Assembly: GCF_001558695.1 (NCBI RefSeq)
Contig: NZ_LNTU01000001.1
Coordinates: 434,001 to 498,000 of the forward strand
Direction of reading: 5' to 3'
Length of the DNA stretch: 64,000 nt
Source of the DNA: Paramesorhizobium deserti
GTDB taxonomy: Bacteria > Pseudomonadota > Alphaproteobacteria > Rhizobiales > Rhizobiaceae
Shown: piece by piece, positions 61,561-64,000 of the stretch
Layout: each line of letters starts with the position of its first letter
How positions within the stretch are numbered: the stretch's first letter is position 1
Made by a program: the position numbers and the translations under genes
Notes under the pieces: generated by a model
The model's input: only the letters and a program-made list of their open reading frames with translations
Databases searched by the model: none
What the model was told of the DNA's origin: nothing

Positions 61561-62306
61561 ACGCTGTAGCCGCCATCCACTTCCAGCGCCGTCCCGGTGA
61601 CGAAGGACGCCTCATCCGAAGCAAGCCAGAGCGCGGCATTGGCGATATCGAGCGGCGTGGAAAAACGCCCGAGCGGGATCGATTCCTTCAGGGCCGTTCG
61701 CCGCTCCGGCGTATCCTCTTCGAGAAAAAGCTTCAGCATCTCGGTATCGCCCTCGACGGGGCAGAGGCAATTGGCGCGGATATTCTTCGCCGCGAGTTCC
61801 AGCGCCATCGATTTCGTCGCGCTCAGCACCCAGCCCTTGGAGGCATTGTACCAGGCAAGCCCCTCGCGCGGCCGCAGCGCCGTCGTCGACGCCGTGTTGA
61901 TGATCGAGCCACCGCCCTGCCCTTCCATGATCGGAACGACGGCGAGGGCGGAAAAATAAAGCGCCTTCATGTTGACGGCGAAGATCAGATCGAAATTGTC
62001 CTCGCTCACCTCGGTGAGCGGCATGTTGCGATGGGTAAACCCGGCATTGTTGACCATGATGTCGATGCGGCCGAAGCGATCCATCGCCGATGCGACCAGG
62101 CCGTCGATATCCTCCTTGCGCGAGACATCGGCCTGCACGGCAATGGCCGTATCGCCGATCGCGCCCGCAATGCCGTTCGCCCGCTTGAGATTGATATCGG
62201 CCAGAACGACTTTGGCCCCTTCCTCGGCGAAGCGCTTCGCGATGCCCGCACCGAAACCGGAGCCTGCGCCGGTGATGATGGCGACCTTGCCATTCAAACG
62301 TCCCAT
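61557..62306 (-). CDS. Short-chain dehydrogenase/reductase
   Basis: 249 residues. Classical SDR: cofactor loop TGAGSGFG near residue 12, NNAG, catalytic Ser in NTAS, and YNASK. Ends VTGTALEVDGGYS, as in FabG/glucose-dehydrogenase-like SDRs. Substrate unknown; the enzyme is NAD(P)H-linked by its Rossmann fold. AAGGA precedes ATG 62306. It overlaps puuB by four bases at their 3' ends. Confidence 0.93.
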   Translation of the reverse strand: MGRLNGKVAIITGAGSGFGAGIAKRFAEEGAKVVLADINLKRANGIAGAIGDTAIAVQADVSRKEDIDGLVASAMDRFGRIDIMVNNAGFTHRNMPLTEVSEDNFDLIFAVNMKALYFSALAVVPIMEGQGGGSIINTASTTALRPREGLAWYNASKGWVLSATKSMALELAAKNIRANCLCPVEGDTEMLKLFLEEDTPERRTALKESIPLGRFSTPLDIANAALWLASDEASFVTGTALEVDGGYSV

Positions 62307-62551
62307 ACGTGTTTCCTTAATTTCTTGCATCCCTTGAAATCACCTCAAGTCTTCGTAACCTGCCAGATATGCTCACGGGGGCGATTTGTCATGCGTCGGA
62401 GAAGGTTATTTTATCCAATGCCCCATCCACCCGCGTCATACAGCCACGATCACCGAAATGATACTGGCGTATTTAAATCGATTAGATTATACCCCGCTCC
62501 TGAGATGGAGCATCCTCGGGCTTCCCGCCCATCAATGGAAGAGACTAGCTC

Positions 62552-64000
62552 ATGACCAGCCAGACCATACCGGTAGCGCCCTTCGACTGCGTCGTCTTCG
62601 GCGGCACCGGCGACCTTGCGGAACGCAAGCTGATCCCCGCGCTCTACCAGCGCCAGCGCGCGGGGCAGCTGAGCGATCCGACACGCATCATCGGCGCTTC
62701 ACGCTCCCCCATGACCGATGAAGAATACCGGGCCTTTGCCCGCGCGGCCATCAAGGAGCACGTCAAGGCGGAGGAGATCGACAAGAAGGAGGTCGAAATC
62801 TTCCTCGCGCGCCTCTCCTATGTCGCAGTGGACGTGAAGGCCGAAAGCGGCTGGGGAGCGCTGAAAAAGCTCATCGAGGAAAAGCCCGAGAAGATCCGCG
62901 CCTTCTATCTGGCCGTCAGCCCCTCGCTTTTCGGCGATATCGCCAGCCATCTCGATGCCAACGGCCTGATCACGCCGGATACGCGCATCATCGTGGAGAA
63001 GCCGATCGGGCGCGACCTGAAATCGGCGATGGCGCTCAATGATATCATCGGCAAGGTCTTTCGCGAGGATCAGATCTTCCGCATCGATCATTATCTCGGC
63101 AAGGAGACGGTGCAGAACCTGATGGTGCTGCGCTTCGCCAACGCGCTTTATGAGCCCTTGTGGAACTCCGCCCATGTCGACCATGTGCAGATCACGGTGG
63201 CGGAAGCGGTCGGGCTGGAGGGCCGCGCCGGTTACTACGACAAGGCCGGCGCGCTGCGCGACATGGTCCAGAACCACATGCTTCAGCTTCTCTGCCTTGT
63301 CGCGATGGAAGCGCCGCCCTCGATGGACGCCGACAGCGTGCGCGACGAAAAACTGAAAGTCCTGCGCTCGCTGAGCCCGATCACCAGCCAGAATGTCGAG
63401 GAACTCACGGTGCGCGGCCAATACCGGGCCGGCGCTTCGGCGGGCGGCCCGGTCAAGGGCTATATCGAGGAACTGGAGGGACAGGCGAGCAATACCGAGA
63501 CCTTCGTCGCCATCAAGACGGAAATCGCCAATTGGCGCTGGGCGGGCGTCCCCTTCTACCTGCGCACGGGAAAAAGGCTTGCCACACGCGTTTCCGAGAT
63601 CGTGGTGACCTTCAAGCCGATCCCGCATTCGATCTTCGGCGAGGGTGCCGGACGCGTCATCGCCAATCAGCTCGTCATCCGCCTGCAGCCGGACGAGGGC
63701 GTCAAGCAATGGCTGATGATCAAGGATCCCGGCCCGGGCGGCATGCGCCTGCGCCACGTGCCGCTGGACATGAGCTTTGCCCAGTCCTTCCAGGAGCGCA
63801 ACCCGGATGCCTATGAGCGGCTCATCATGGACGTGGTGCGCGGCAACCAGACGCTGTTCATGCGCCGCGACGAAGTGGAAGCGGCGTGGCGCTGGATCGA
63901 CCCGATGCTCCAGGGCTGGGAGGAAACCGGCCAGCAGGCGCAGGGCTATACCGCGGGCACATGGGGGCCATCGGGGGCGATCGCGCTCATCGAGCGCGAC
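62552..64000 (+). CDS. zwf: Glucose-6-phosphate dehydrogenase, C-terminally incomplete
   Basis: 483 codons in the window; about seven more residues are expected before the stop. First enzyme of the Entner-Doudoroff and pentose-phosphate routes, giving NADPH or NADH. NADP-binding [16 protein letters not shown], the active-site [13 protein letters not shown] (catalytic His), FYLRTGKRL and EVVVTFKP-type blocks are all visible. GGAAGAG is eight bases upstream of the ATG. In rhizobia zwf is followed by pgl and edd, which lie beyond the window. The region 62307-62551 shows only a short AT-rich promoter-like stretch. Confidence 0.97.
   Translation, partial: MTSQTIPVAPFDCVVFGGTGDLAERKLIPALYQRQRAGQLSDPTRIIGASRSPMTDEEYRAFARAAIKEHVKAEEIDKKEVEIFLARLSYVAVDVKAESGWGALKKLIEEKPEKIRAFYLAVSPSLFGDIASHLDANGLITPDTRIIVEKPIGRDLKSAMALNDIIGKVFREDQIFRIDHYLGKETVQNLMVLRFANALYEPLWNSAHVDHVQITVAEAVGLEGRAGYYDKAGALRDMVQNHMLQLLCLVAMEAPPSMDADSVRDEKLKVLRSLSPITSQNVEELTVRGQYRAGASAGGPVKGYIEELEGQASNTETFVAIKTEIANWRWAGVPFYLRTGKRLATRVSEIVVTFKPIPHSIFGEGAGRVIANQLVIRLQPDEGVKQWLMIKDPGPGGMRLRHVPLDMSFAQSFQERNPDAYERLIMDVVRGNQTLFMRRDEVEAAWRWIDPMLQGWEETGQQAQGYTAGTWGPSGAIALIERD

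Overview
This window is a stretch of chromosome from an alphaproteobacterium of the order Hyphomicrobiales (Rhizobiales). The signs are high G+C with strong third-position GC, an R-type glutamate-cysteine ligase, a PdhS-type cell-cycle histidine kinase with a CtrA box, HisZ-dependent short HisG, a tRNA-His without G-1 and with A73, a CIRCE-controlled groESL operon, DUF1127 and phasin genes, and RIME-like intergenic mosaic repeats. I cannot name the genus. The content is mostly housekeeping and central metabolism, with about 60 protein genes, one tRNA, and many dispersed palindromic repeats in the gaps.

Layout. 1-7.4 kb: tadA end, a lipoprotein, ileS, a MipA-like porin, ribF and a HAD phosphatase. 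7.6-12.3 kb: a TadG-type pilus protein with a VWA domain, groES-groEL, and a structured intergenic region that may encode a small RNA. 12.3-21.7 kb: an HxlR regulator divergent from an FMN reductase, fumC, a DoxX protein, then hisS-hisZ-hisG plus a GNAT acetyltransferase, LysE and tag. 21.9-31 kb: an L,D-transpeptidase, an aldo/keto reductase, and the glycolate oxidase operon glcD-glcE-(DUF4870)-glcF with a LysR and a GntR/FCD regulator sharing a 19-nt operator. 31-45 kb: a glutamine amidotransferase, rsmE, gshA, DUF937 and DUF1127 proteins, a LysR regulator and a DMT transporter, xseA, tRNA-His, a phasin and a 1191-residue PdhS-like kinase. 45-64 kb: acetoacetyl-CoA synthetase, an AsmA protein, a PotFGHI-type polyamine importer, an ScfR/RamB-type regulator divergent from aceA, puuA and puuB (gamma-glutamylputrescine route), an SDR, and zwf running off the end.

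Functional themes. Acetyl-CoA/C2 and PHB-linked metabolism recurs: glycolate oxidase, isocitrate lyase, acetoacetyl-CoA synthetase, phasin. A polyamine module (import plus gamma-glutamylation plus oxidation) lies at 49.6-61.6 kb.

The most unusual signal is a family of short elements built from inverted arrays of an 8-nt unit (TAGGGGAA/TAGGGGAG and variants). One copy (59772-60260, between puuA and puuB) carries a gene for a four-helix-bundle protein of the 23S-rRNA-intervening-sequence (S23/Avd-like) family between a 9-unit left array and a 4-unit inverted right array. Four smaller gene-less copies lie at 154-229, 32911-32991, 45263-45350 and 49581-49618. Almost all sit exactly at the 3' ends of genes, and the repeat unit itself often supplies the stop codon. 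This looks like a dispersed mobile element with gene-bearing and gene-less forms.
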